DNA of 64,000 bases from Streptomyces sp. HUAS YS2 (lineage in GTDB: Bacteria > Actinomycetota > Actinomycetes > Streptomycetales > Streptomycetaceae), in assembly GCF_033343995.1 (NCBI RefSeq), contig NZ_CP137573.1, positions 7,721,001 through 7,785,000 on the forward strand. Direction: 5' to 3'. This document shows positions 25,745-33,183 of the stretch, in pieces; positions within the stretch are counted from its first letter, which is position 1; each line of letters starts with the position of its first letter. Under the pieces are notes generated by a model, which worked only from the letters and a program-made list of their open reading frames with translations, was not told the origin of the DNA and searched no databases. The translations under genes and the position numbers were made by a program.

Positions 25745-26392
25745 ATGAGCACCGTACTGAGAGCCACCGTCGTCCTCGCCGCCATCTCCGCGCTGACCCT
25801 GACCGCCTGCGGCCCCGGCGGGGACGACGCGGCGGGCGGCGCCGCGAGCCCGACGGCGTCGGCGAAGCCGACCGCACCGGGCACGAAGCCCTCCGCCCCG
25901 GCCTCGAAGCCGCCGGCCCCGGCGCCGAAGCCGTCGAAGACGGCGGGGACGCCGGGCAAGGAGTCCACGGATCCCGACTACGACGTGTTCCCCTGCAGCA
26001 CGTTCGACGTGAAGTTCACCGCGAACCTGGCGGAGCCGACGACCAGCAGCTACCTGCTGAAGATCACCAACAAGGGCACGAAGCCCTGCAAGGCGCTGGG
26101 CCACCCCGTCGTGACCTTCGGCGACCTCGACGGCCAGGCCACCGAGCGCGGCACGGCCCCCGCCATCGAGGACGCGATCAGGCTCGCACCCGGCCAGTCC
26201 GCGTACGCCGGCCTGATGGGCGGCCTCGACGACGGCAGGGGGAAGACCGTCAACTCGATCGCGATGACCATGAACACCGAGTCCGACCTGACGCAGACCC
26301 CGCTGAAGGCCAGTACCCCCGGCCTGTACGTCTCGCCGGACAACAACTCGGTCACCGCCTGGTTCACCAACGCGGAGGACGCCCTCAGCTGA
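25745..26392 (+). CDS. Secreted lipoprotein with DUF4232-like domain
   Basis: 215-aa lipoprotein. The signal peptide ends in the lipobox LTAC (Cys about residue 20). A Lys/Pro/Ala-rich spacer of about 55 residues (repeated KPSAP/KPPAP units) follows, then a beta-rich domain with the DUF4232 pattern: FPCSTFDVKFT, LLKITNKGTKPCKALGHPVV and LAPGQSAYAGLMGG. Function is unknown; such proteins are common on the Streptomyces cell surface. It starts at ATG 25745. It lies between an NLP gene and a TetR gene and has no obvious partner. Confidence 0.8.
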   Translation: MSTVLRATVVLAAISALTLTACGPGGDDAAGGAASPTASAKPTAPGTKPSAPASKPPAPAPKPSKTAGTPGKESTDPDYDVFPCSTFDVKFTANLAEPTTSSYLLKITNKGTKPCKALGHPVVTFGDLDGQATERGTAPAIEDAIRLAPGQSAYAGLMGGLDDGRGKTVNSIAMTMNTESDLTQTPLKASTPGLYVSPDNNSVTAWFTNAEDALS

Positions 26393-26443
26393 CGCGGGCG
26401 TCGCCGGATCCCTTCTATACGATGCCGTACAGGCAGGTCCAGG

Positions 26444-26471
26444 CCCATCGGTACGCACCCGTACCGATGGG
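26444..26471. promoter_or_regulatory. Perfect 12-bp inverted repeat, probable TetR autoregulatory operator
   Basis: CCCATCGGTACG (26444-26455) and CGTACCGATGGG (26460-26471) are exact inverted copies separated by CACC. The site ends 22 bp before the TetR start at 26494, so occupancy would block its promoter. As RNA it could also fold into a strong stem-loop ending the lipoprotein transcript, but there is no following T-run. Confidence 0.75.
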
Positions 26472-26493
26472 CGTTCGCGACGGGAGAAGGAAC

Positions 26494-27069
26494 ATGGCGA
26501 CGGCCCGTACGCCGCGCGGCAGGTGGATCGACGAAGGGCTCCGGGCGCTGTCCGCCGGTGGTCCCGAGGCCGTCCGGATCGAGGCCCTGGCGCAGGCGCT
26601 CGGCGTCAGCAAGGGCGGCTTCTACGGGTACTTCCGCAACCGGGGCGCGCTGCTCACAGAGATGCTCGACGCCTGGGAGTACGCGGTCACCGACACGGTC
26701 ATCGAACAGGTGGAGGCCGACGGCGGGGACGCCCGCGAGAAGCTGGTACGCCTCTTCGCGATCGTCGGCTCGGCCGACGCCGCCGGCCCCTCGGACTCCC
26801 CGGCGCGGGGCACCGCGGTCGAACTCGCGATCCGTGACTGGGCCCGGCGCGACGAGGACGTCGCGGAACGCCTCCGCCGCGTCGACAACCGGCGCATCGC
26901 CTACATGCGCTCCCTGTTCGGCGCCTTCTGCCCCGACGAGGCGGAGGTCGAGGCCCGCTGCCTGATCGCCTTCTCGCTCCGCATCGGCAACCACTTCATC
27001 GCCGCGGACCACGGCCCGCGCACCCGGGCCCAGGTCCTGGAACTGACCCGCAAGTGGCTGCTCGGCTAG
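26494..27069 (+). CDS. TetR-family transcriptional regulator
   Basis: 191-aa TetR/AcrR regulator. The HTH reads VRIEALAQALGVSKGGFYGYF (about residues 26-46), with a helical ligand-binding domain after it. ATG 26494 was chosen over ATG 26467 because GGGAGAAGG sits just before it and the longer start lies inside the palindrome. A perfect 12-bp inverted repeat ends 22 bp upstream, so autorepression is likely. Its stop overlaps the stop of the convergent rox gene by 4 bp. No divergent target gene is present; the target beyond itself is unknown. Confidence 0.87.
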   Translation: MATARTPRGRWIDEGLRALSAGGPEAVRIEALAQALGVSKGGFYGYFRNRGALLTEMLDAWEYAVTDTVIEQVEADGGDAREKLVRLFAIVGSADAAGPSDSPARGTAVELAIRDWARRDEDVAERLRRVDNRRIAYMRSLFGAFCPDEAEVEARCLIAFSLRIGNHFIAADHGPRTRAQVLELTRKWLLG

Positions 27070-28547
27070 CCCGCGGCGGCCTCCCCGGTCGCGGTGTCGG
27101 TGGCGGTCTCGGTGGCCGTTTCGGTGGCGGCGCCGAACCACTTCGGCAGTACGGCGAGCAGCTCCTGCTGGTCGTCGCCGACCCATGCCACGTAGCCGTC
27201 CGGCCGCAGCAGCACCGCGGGCGCGTCCACTTCCTCGCTGACGTCGACGACGTGGTCGACCCGGTCCGCCCAGCCCGCCACCGAAAGCCGCCCGGTCTGG
27301 TCGAGCAGCAGCCCGCGGCCGCCGTGCATCAACTCGAACAGCCGGCCGCTCTGCTTCAGCTTCACGTCCCGCAGTCGTCGGCCGAGGAGTTCATGCCCCT
27401 CGCCGAGGTCGTACCGGACCCCGATCGCGGTGATCTTCTCCATCAGGTACCGGTTCACCTCCTCGAAGTCCATCAGCTCCGACACCAGCCGGCGGACCGC
27501 CTGGGCGCCCGGGTCCAGGGACATCAGGTGCATCTGCGCACGGGTGTTGTCGAGCACGACGGCGGCCACCGGGTGCCGCTCGGCGTGATAGCTGTCCAAC
27601 AGCCCCTCCGGCGCCCGGCCGGCCACCTCGGCGGCAAGCTTCCAGCCGAGGTTGAACGCGTCCTGGACCCCGAGGTTGAGGCCCTGACCGCCGGTCGGCG
27701 GGTGAATGTGCGCCGCGTCACCGGCGAGCAGCACCCGGCCGACCCGGTAGCGCTCGGCCTGCCGGGTGGCATCGCCGAACCGGGACAGCCAGCGCGGCGA
27801 GTGCACGCCGAAGTCCGTGCCCGCGTACGCCCGCAGCTGCCGCTTGAAGTCGTCCAGGGTCGGCGCGGTCGCGCGGTCCTCGGCCACACCCTCGGCGGGC
27901 ACGATGACGCGGTACGTCCCGTCCCCGAGCGGCATGGCGCCGAACCGGTGCTGGGTCTTGCGGACCTCCGCCACCGCGGCGTCCAGCGTCTCCTGCGAGA
28001 CGGCGATCTCCATCACGCCCAGCAGCGTCTCGACCCTGGCCGGCTCGCCGGGGAAGCCGACGCCGAGCAGCTTGCGCACCGTGCTGCGGCCGCCGTCGCA
28101 GCCGACGAGGTAGCGCGAGCGCAGCCGCGTACCGTCCGCCAGCTCGACACGCACCCCGTCGTCGTCCTGGCTCAGCCCGACTACCTCGACGCCCCGCCGG
28201 ATCTCCGTACCGAGCTCGACGGCGTGCTCGGCCAGCAGCCGTTCGGTGACCTCCTGGGGGATCCCGAGGATGTACGAATGGGCCGTGTCCAGCTGCTCGG
28301 GCCACGGCTTCTGGATCCCCGCGAAGAAGCCGGACACGGCGAACTGTTTGCCGAGCGCGAGGAACCGGTCCAGCAGGCCGCGCTGGTCCATCATCTCGAT
28401 ACTGCGCACATGCAGACCCTGTGCCCGGGACTGCTGGGTCGGCTCGGTCTCCTTCTCGAGAATCACCGCACCGACCCCCGCCAGCCGCAGCTCCGCGGCC
28501 AGCATCAGCCCCGTCGGTCCGCCCCCGACAACGATCACATCGATCAT
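27066..28547 (-). CDS. rox: Rifamycin monooxygenase (Rox-type flavoprotein hydroxylase)
   Basis: 493-aa class A FAD monooxygenase. FAD motifs are VIVVGGGPTGLMLAAELR at the start, CDGGRSTVRKLLG (DG motif) and LLAGDAAHIHPPTGGQGLNL (GD motif). The sequence closely follows my memory of Streptomyces venezuelae Rox, including HVRSIEMMDQRGLLDRFL and RWLSRFGDATRQAERYR. Rox inactivates rifamycins by hydroxylating the naphthyl ring and linearising the macrolactam. ATG 28547 was chosen (AGGT ribosome site) over GTG 28550. A rifamycin-associated-element-like repeat 57 bp upstream strongly supports a rifamycin-inducible resistance role. The C-terminal tail carries Thr/Ala/Glu repeats. Confidence 0.9.
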   Translation of the reverse strand: MIDVIVVGGGPTGLMLAAELRLAGVGAVILEKETEPTQQSRAQGLHVRSIEMMDQRGLLDRFLALGKQFAVSGFFAGIQKPWPEQLDTAHSYILGIPQEVTERLLAEHAVELGTEIRRGVEVVGLSQDDDGVRVELADGTRLRSRYLVGCDGGRSTVRKLLGVGFPGEPARVETLLGVMEIAVSQETLDAAVAEVRKTQHRFGAMPLGDGTYRVIVPAEGVAEDRATAPTLDDFKRQLRAYAGTDFGVHSPRWLSRFGDATRQAERYRVGRVLLAGDAAHIHPPTGGQGLNLGVQDAFNLGWKLAAEVAGRAPEGLLDSYHAERHPVAAVVLDNTRAQMHLMSLDPGAQAVRRLVSELMDFEEVNRYLMEKITAIGVRYDLGEGHELLGRRLRDVKLKQSGRLFELMHGGRGLLLDQTGRLSVAGWADRVDHVVDVSEEVDAPAVLLRPDGYVAWVGDDQQELLAVLPKWFGAATETATETATDTATGEAAAG

Positions 28548-28603
28548 CACAACACCTATTTCCGCAGGTCCTGGCCTTAGGTACAGAAGTGTGCGGCACC
28601 ATG

Positions 28604-28623
28604 GGGGCCTTGCCGCAAGCCCC
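28604..28623 (-). promoter_or_regulatory. Rifamycin-associated element (RAE)-like inverted repeat
   Basis: On the minus strand this reads GGGGCTTGCGG followed by CAAGGCCCC, which matches my recollection of the conserved RAE found before rifamycin-inactivating genes (arr, rph, rgt, rox). It lies 57 bp before the rox ATG and is oriented toward it. A TATAGC hexamer, about 13 bp further upstream on the same strand, is a possible -10 element. Confidence 0.8.
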
Positions 28624-28645
28624 CCGGTGCGCTATAAGTTGAGAG

Positions 28646-28685
28646 TGGCAAGGAGAGATCGACCTCCTTGCCATTGCTGTTTTTC
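28646..28685 (+). terminator. Stem-loop with T-tract, terminator or attenuator
   Basis: TGGCAAGGAG (28646-28655) pairs with CTCCTTGCCA (28664-28673) around an 8-nt loop. A T-rich run (TGCTGTTTTT) follows on the plus strand. It looks like an intrinsic terminator, unusual in this GC-rich genome, but no plus-strand gene precedes it: rox points the other way. It may attenuate a rightward transcript that starts near the RAE. Confidence 0.5.
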
Positions 28686-28763
28686 GCGCCGGTGCCACAG
28701 CGGGCGTACGCGGAGCGCGCACGGGGGGCTCCATCCGGCCCGACCCGTGCCACACTCGCGGAA

Positions 28764-28829
28764 GAGCCCGGTTCCCCCGTTCCCCGGGCTCCACGGCCCC
28801 ACCGGTTCCCCCGTCCGGTGGGGCCGTGG
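28764..28829. other. Tandem stem-loops with identical loop, upstream of the SSI-like gene
   Basis: The first hairpin pairs GAGCCCGG (28764-28771) with CCGGGCTC (28784-28791). The second pairs CCACGGCCCCACCGG (28791-28805) with CCGGTGGGGCCGTGG (28815-28829), 15 perfect pairs. Both loops begin TTCCCCCGT. The pair ends 53 bp before the protease-inhibitor start and could be a leader structure or a terminator. Confidence 0.55.
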
Positions 28830-28882
28830 CATGCCTGCGGCGGGCCGGGTGACCTGTCCGGCCCGCTCTCGTTGAGTCGGCC

Positions 28883-29272
28883 ATGAAGAAGACGATCTTT
28901 TCGCTGCTCGCGACCCTCGCGGTGCTCGGCACCACGGCCGCTTCGAGCGGCCGGCCCGAGGTCGCGCACCTCGTCCTCACGGTCGCGTCGGTCGACGGTT
29001 CGTGGTCCGACGAGGTGGTGCTGTCGTGCCCGGGGGAGCCGGGCGTGGGCCATCCGCACCGGGAGGCGGCGTGCGCCGACCTGCAGGCGGTCGGGGGCGT
29101 CCTCGACGTGCTGTACGCGCTGCCGGCCGACTCGGGTACCTGTCTGTCGAGCAACGATCCCGTCGTCGCCACCGCGAAGGGCACCTACCGCGGAATCCCG
29201 GTGGACTGGACCCGCTCGTACGAGAACGGCTGCATGATGCGGGCGGACACCGCCTCCCTCTTCGTCTTCTGA
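28883..29272 (+). CDS. Subtilisin inhibitor (SSI)-family secreted protease inhibitor
   Basis: 129-aa secreted inhibitor of the Streptomyces subtilisin inhibitor family. A signal peptide (KK, then a hydrophobic stretch, TTAAS) is followed by the SSI fold. Four Cys at 49, 64, 87 and 117 give spacings of 15 and 30 within the two disulphides, identical to SSI (35-50, 71-101). Family elements include CADLQAVGG, NDPVVATAKGTYRG and the end MRADTASLFVF. The reactive-site P1 residue, two after Cys87, is Ser89. The family usually carries Met, Lys or Arg here, so target specificity may differ. SSI proteins block secreted serine proteases during growth and development. Confidence 0.88.
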   Translation: MKKTIFSLLATLAVLGTTAASSGRPEVAHLVLTVASVDGSWSDEVVLSCPGEPGVGHPHREAACADLQAVGGVLDVLYALPADSGTCLSSNDPVVATAKGTYRGIPVDWTRSYENGCMMRADTASLFVF

Positions 29273-29403
29273 CGCACCCCGGCCGAGGCCCGGCCATTAC
29301 CCCTGACGTCATCGACCCCGGTCGCTCGCTGCGGCAACGTGGTGCAGGTCAACGGGACCCCCGGCCAGGGGGTCCCGGCACCCGGGCGGCACGAGGAGCG
29401 ACC

Positions 29404-29844
29404 ATGACCGTCAAGTCCACCGAGACCACCGCGAGTTCCGTCACCGACGCCACGCGCCGCGCGGTCCAGGAGTTCCTGGACGCCCGGATGGCCGAGGACG
29501 TCGACCGGCTCGTCGCGATCTTCGCCGACGAGGTCGACTGGCTGCTCGCCGAGAACCCCGCCGTCCCGTGGATCCGCCCGCGCTCCACCGGCGCCGAATG
29601 CGCCGCCCAGTTCACGGAGCTGGCCGCGCACACGGTGGCCGAGGACGCGCGGGCCTCCGTCGACACGATGCTCGTCGACGGCACCGACGCCGTCCTGATG
29701 GGGCACCTCTCGGGGACCGTGCGCGCGACGGGCAAGTCCTTCGAGGGCCCGTTCGCGCTGCGGCTCACCGTCGAGCAGGGCCGGATCACCAGGCACCACC
29801 TCTACGAGAACAGCGTCTCGATCGCCGAGGCGTGCACTCCCTGA
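29404..29844 (+). CDS. SnoaL-like/NTF2-fold polyketide cyclase-type protein
   Basis: 146-aa protein with the NTF2-like cone fold used by SnoaL-like ketosteroid isomerases and many stand-alone proteins. It opens with a helix ending VQEFLDARMAEDVDRLVAIFADEVDW, the usual first helix and strand. The central part has IRPRSTGAECAAQF, and the final strands end FALRLTVEQGRITRHHLYEN. No catalytic assignment is possible. ATG 29404 follows GAGGAG. There is no polyketide gene nearby, so a biosynthetic role is not supported. Confidence 0.75.
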   Translation: MTVKSTETTASSVTDATRRAVQEFLDARMAEDVDRLVAIFADEVDWLLAENPAVPWIRPRSTGAECAAQFTELAAHTVAEDARASVDTMLVDGTDAVLMGHLSGTVRATGKSFEGPFALRLTVEQGRITRHHLYENSVSIAEACTP

Positions 29845-29879
29845 CCCCCGTCAGGTCGCACGCCACGGCTCGGTGACTC

Positions 29880-30143
29880 CTACCGGCCCGTGACCGTGAC
29901 GCGCAGGGTGTAGGGCCGTCCACTGCTGATGGCCTCCGCCTGCTCGCGCAGATCGCTCCAGGTGAACCCGAGCAGTGCGCGGTCGGCGGCGTCCTTGAGC
30001 GCCGGCACGATCTCGTGCGGCGGCCGGCCGCGGTACGACGCGGCGATCGCCGCGAAGGCCTGCTGGTAGGGGACGCCCTGGCTCTGCGCGCTGTCGGACA
30101 GCAGCCGGCTGAGGTTCTGCCGATTCACACTGATCTCACCCAT
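29880..30143 (-). CDS. Small hypothetical protein
   Basis: 87-aa soluble protein that opens MGEISVNRQNLSRLL and is rich in helix-forming residues (YQQAFAAIAASYRGRPPHEIVPAL). I do not recognise a domain. It starts at ATG 30143 and is divergent from the VOC gene pair, with a 101-bp intergenic region. Codon usage looks genuine, and the length and Arg/Ala content match small conserved Streptomyces proteins of unknown role. Confidence 0.55.
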   Translation of the reverse strand: MGEISVNRQNLSRLLSDSAQSQGVPYQQAFAAIAASYRGRPPHEIVPALKDAADRALLGFTWSDLREQAEAISSGRPYTLRVTVTGR

Positions 30144-30244
30144 GACCACTCCCTGCGCCGGTGGATCGGCACGGTGCCGACCCTTGCTCACGACGTTACG
30201 AGGGGGCTCTGACAACGCGGTGGCACCCGGCGTCGAAGTGAGCA

Positions 30245-30640
30245 ATGATCACGCGCATGGTTTCCGTGGTGCAGAACGTTGCGATCGACTGTGTGGATGC
30301 GTATGAGCTGGCCCGGTTCTGGAGCGCGGTGACCGGCCGCCCCCTGGACCCGGACGACAAGCCGGGTGTCCGGGAGGCCGCGGTGCTGCCGGCGGAGGGC
30401 CCGGCGCTGTACTTCAACCAGGTCCCCGAGCCCAAGACGATCAAGAACCGCATCCACCTGTGCCTGCGCCCCGAGACCACGCGGGAGCAGGAGGTGGAGC
30501 GCCTGCTGGGCCTCGGCGCGACCCTCGTCGCCGATCTCCGGAACCCGGACGGCTCGGGCTGGGCGGTCCTCGCCGACCCGGAGGGCAACGAGTTCTGCGT
30601 ACTGCGCAGCGAGTCCGACCATGCCGCGACGAAGTCCTGA
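30245..30640 (+). CDS. VOC-superfamily (glyoxalase-like) protein
   Basis: 131-aa single vicinal-oxygen-chelate protein of the short glyoxalase/bleomycin-resistance-like type. Repeated beta-alpha-beta motifs start NVAIDCVDAYELARFWSAVTG and end WAVLADPEGNEFCVL, with RIHLCLRP in the middle strand. The metal ligands expected in active glyoxalases are only partly present, so catalytic function is uncertain. It is followed 13 bp later by a paralogous VOC gene, suggesting duplication and a shared transcript. The start may be ATG 30245 or ATG 30257; neither has a strong ribosome site. Confidence 0.8.
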   Translation: MITRMVSVVQNVAIDCVDAYELARFWSAVTGRPLDPDDKPGVREAAVLPAEGPALYFNQVPEPKTIKNRIHLCLRPETTREQEVERLLGLGATLVADLRNPDGSGWAVLADPEGNEFCVLRSESDHAATKS

Positions 30641-30653
30641 GGAGGGCGCGCCG

Positions 30654-31088
30654 ATGTCAACGATCAAGCAGGTCCAGGTCACCTTCGACTGCGCGGAACC
30701 CGCGCGTCTCGCCGCTTTCTGGTGCGAGGTGCTGGGGTACGTCGTACCGCCCGTCCCGGAGGGCTTCGCCACGTGGGAGGAGTACCACGGCTCGCTGCCG
30801 CCTGAGGACCAGGTGCGCTACTTCGCGTGCAGCGACCCCTCGGGCGTGGGCCCCCGCCTGCTCTTCCAGCGCGTCCCCGAAGGAAAGATCGTCAAGAACC
30901 GGGTGCACCTCGACGTGCGCGCCGGCACGGGACTCGTGGGCGCGGAACGCCTCGCCGTCCTGGAGGCGGAATGCGCGCGACTGGTCGCACTCGGCGCGGT
31001 GCACCTGAAGACGCTGTACGCCGATGAGGAAAACGAGTCGTGCATCAACATGCAGGACATCGAGGGCAACGAGTTCTGCCTCGACTGA
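30654..31088 (+). CDS. VOC-superfamily (glyoxalase-like) protein, second copy
   Basis: 144-aa VOC protein with the same pattern as its upstream neighbour: VTFDCAEPARLAAFWCEVLGY at the start, RVHLDVRAG in the middle, and DIEGNEFCLD at the end. An insertion in the first half (PEGFATWEEYHGSLPPED) distinguishes it. ATG 30654 follows GAGGAGGGCG. It lies 13 bp after the preceding VOC gene, so the two probably form an operon and a heteromeric or paralogous pair. Ligand unknown. Confidence 0.82.
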   Translation: MSTIKQVQVTFDCAEPARLAAFWCEVLGYVVPPVPEGFATWEEYHGSLPPEDQVRYFACSDPSGVGPRLLFQRVPEGKIVKNRVHLDVRAGTGLVGAERLAVLEAECARLVALGAVHLKTLYADEENESCINMQDIEGNEFCLD

Positions 31089-31094
31089 GTGCCG

Positions 31095-31337
31095 TCACTG
31101 CTCGTCGACGCGCTCGCACACGACGAAACCGGGCTCGATCTCCGAGCATTCGAAGACGGGTTGAGTGAACGACACCGTCGTCGGCGTATCCGGATCCTGC
31201 CCATGGCCTGCGGGGTGGTACGCGAGCGAGAAGTGCTGCACCGCGTCGGGGTACTTCTGGAGCAGACCGCGGAACTCCGCGATCAGTCCGTCGAACTCCT
31301 CCGGGACGGTGTCGCTCCTGGTGCGTTGCTCCGCCAT
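31095..31337 (-). CDS. Small hypothetical protein
   Basis: 80-aa acidic soluble protein (EFDGLIAEFRGLLQKYPDAV, then SLAYHPAGHGQDPD). I do not recognise the family. ATG 31337 has a strong GAGGAGG ribosome site. The same frame is open upstream to ATG 31430 and would add a Cys-containing stretch (CGVDGHACPRCGTG), so a longer protein with a zinc-ribbon-like N-terminus cannot be excluded. It is convergent with the VOC pair. Confidence 0.5.
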   Translation of the reverse strand: MAEQRTRSDTVPEEFDGLIAEFRGLLQKYPDAVQHFSLAYHPAGHGQDPDTPTTVSFTQPVFECSEIEPGFVVCERVDEQ

Positions 31338-31457
31338 GATCGCCTCCTCGTTCGGGCGAGCGCCGGTACCGCAGCGGGGGCAGGCATGGCCATCGACGCC
31401 GCATCCCCGCTTGAGCACCTCCAGCTTCACACGACGAGCGCGCCCTCGCAGCGCGCG

Positions 31458-31826
31458 TCACGCGTTCCAGAGGGCGTCGGCTCGGGTGATGAGTTGTCTC
31501 AGTTGGCGGGCGCTTCGGGGGGTCAGGGCCTGGAGGACGGTGTCCAGGAGGGCGCGGGCCTCGAAAGGGTCGTTGTCGCAGCAGTCCCAGTGGGTGTTGC
31601 CCCACTCGTGGTCGTGCCAGAGCTCCCGCTCGGGGAGGCGGACGTAGGTCTGCCAGCGGCGTACCGCCGCGGCGACGTCTCCTGGGCGGAGGTAGTTGCG
31701 GGTGCGCTCGAGGTGGTGGATCTCGGAGAGCGCGCGCGATGACAGGCCGTTGATGGCCTGCGGTGTCTCGTGCGGCGGGCGGCGGAACGCGTCGGCCCGG
31801 ATGTGGCGCGGCCGGCTACGCGGCAT
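31458..31826 (-). CDS. Hypothetical protein
   Basis: 122-aa basic protein. The N-terminus is Arg/His-rich, then comes an aromatic core (ERELWHDHEWGNTHWDCCDN) and a helical C-terminus (LLDTVLQALTPRSARQLRQL). The His/Asp/Cys cluster could bind metal, but no family is recognised. It probably starts at ATG 31826. The gap to the LysM gene (31827-31982) holds nothing I can name. Confidence 0.5.
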   Translation of the reverse strand: MPRSRPRHIRADAFRRPPHETPQAINGLSSRALSEIHHLERTRNYLRPGDVAAAVRRWQTYVRLPERELWHDHEWGNTHWDCCDNDPFEARALLDTVLQALTPRSARQLRQLITRADALWNA

Positions 31827-31982
31827 GGCCCCTTGGGTTCGTCGTCATGCCGCACATCGTGCCACGACGAGGCTCACGGTGGGACGGAATATTTCGCACG
31901 GGGGACGCCCGCGCGCACGTTCCGCTCGTGGGCGGACGCGCACGCGGGCGACTTCCGTCGTCCTCGGTATCAGTAGGCGGAA

Positions 31983-32822
31983 TCAGTAGGCGCCGAAGAC
32001 GTTGTCGATCGAGCCGTACCGGTCCGCGGCGTAGTTGCACGCGGCGGTGATGTTCGCGACAGGGTCGTACGGGTCCATGGACGTGCCCGGGACGTGGTAC
32101 GCGGCGAAGGTCGGGTCGATCACCTGGAGCAGGCCCTTGGAGGGGGTGCCGGCAACGGCGTTGCTGTCCCAGAGGTTGACGGCCTGCGGGTTGCCCGAGG
32201 ACTCGCGCATGATGTTGCGGTGGATCCCGTCGTACGTACCGGGAATCCCGTGCGCGGCCATGACGTCGAGCGCTTCCCGGATCCAGCCGTCGAGGTCGTT
32301 GCTGTACGTCTTCTTGGCGGGGGCGGCGGCCGGTGCCGCGGCCGGGGCGGCACTCTGCGCCTGGGGCTTCGCGCGCTGCTCGGAGCGGCTCGCCCGGGCC
32401 GGGTCGGCGCTCGGGCGGCCGGAACTCGCCTTGCCGCTCGCCGACTTCTTCCCGCGGATCGTCAATTCCAGGCCGGGGTGAATGAGTGACGGGTTGTCAC
32501 CCACGGCGGCCCGGTTCTTCCGGTAGAGGCCCTGCCAGCCGCCCGGGAGACGGAACTCGTGCGCGATGAGGGAAAGCGAATCCCCGGACTCCACGGTGTA
32601 GGTCGTGGGGGCGGCCTTCCGGGCGACGGGAAGCGCGGCGGCGGCGGTCGCGGACTTCACCGGGGCGTGGCTCACCGCGGCGGCGGCGGTCTGCGGCAGC
32701 GGCTGGGCGTCGGCCGAGGCCGTCAGCGGCAGGGCGAGCGCCGTGCCGGTCATACCGGCCAGCGCCGTGCCGCGACGGAGGGAGCGCCGCTTGGGGCGCC
32801 TGTGCTTCCCGGATGCAGACAT
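31983..32822 (-). CDS. Secreted LysM plus lytic-transglycosylase-like cell-wall protein
   Basis: 279-aa secreted peptidoglycan-binding protein. A twin-basic N-terminus (RRPKRRSLRRG) and hydrophobic signal end at TASA. One LysM domain (TTYTVESGDSLSLIAHEF to LTIRG, about residues 73-122) is followed by an Ala/Pro linker. The C-terminal SLT-like domain (LDGWIREALDVMAAHG to the end) has IMRESSGNPQAVNLWDSN, where the Glu is the expected catalytic acid, and GLLQVIDPTFAAY. It probably cleaves or remodels cell-wall glycan. ATG 32822 has a GAGAGG ribosome site. A 361-bp leader region precedes it. Confidence 0.88.
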   Translation of the reverse strand: MSASGKHRRPKRRSLRRGTALAGMTGTALALPLTASADAQPLPQTAAAAVSHAPVKSATAAAALPVARKAAPTTYTVESGDSLSLIAHEFRLPGGWQGLYRKNRAAVGDNPSLIHPGLELTIRGKKSASGKASSGRPSADPARASRSEQRAKPQAQSAAPAAAPAAAPAKKTYSNDLDGWIREALDVMAAHGIPGTYDGIHRNIMRESSGNPQAVNLWDSNAVAGTPSKGLLQVIDPTFAAYHVPGTSMDPYDPVANITAACNYAADRYGSIDNVFGAY

Positions 32823-33183
32823 GGTGAATTCCTCTCCGGCGCGTTGCACGGAATCATGGGGGCCATTTCCGACTGGCCGCTCGATGAGCCGTGACCGTAG
32901 GCGAGAAATGTCGACAAGAACAAGCGATGGAAATAAAGATCGAATGCCGGAGAGGTCTGCTTTGCCCGGTTCGCGTTTCCTGAACTTCCTTGCGGGGTGG
33001 GGCGGAAGTGGCCTCGCGTGATCGTTCCCCTGTGTGGCTGTGACTCGCGTCACCGGTGGTGAGGTGTGCCGTTTGCCCCGATTTCGAATGGGTGCTAATC
33101 GGCTGAATCGGATATGCGGCGGTGATGTGGAATTCGTCCGATTCGGTGCCCTTTAAGCCGGTCCTCGGTGTCTCGGGTCGCGC
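32823..33183 (-). promoter_or_regulatory. Long leader region of the LysM gene, possible structured RNA
   Basis: No gene is seen in these 361 bases. On the minus strand, GTGAC-GCGA-GTCAC (33053-33040) is a stem capped by a GNRA tetraloop, and downstream GAACCGGGCAAAGCAGACCTC faintly resembles the conserved end of ydaO cyclic-di-AMP riboswitches, which control cell-wall hydrolases in Streptomyces. The match is weak, so this is a suggestion only. Confidence 0.3.

Noticed and set aside
32823..33183. Calling a definite ydaO riboswitch
   Set aside because: Only a loose match to one conserved segment was seen and the other core elements were not convincing, so it is listed only as a possibility.
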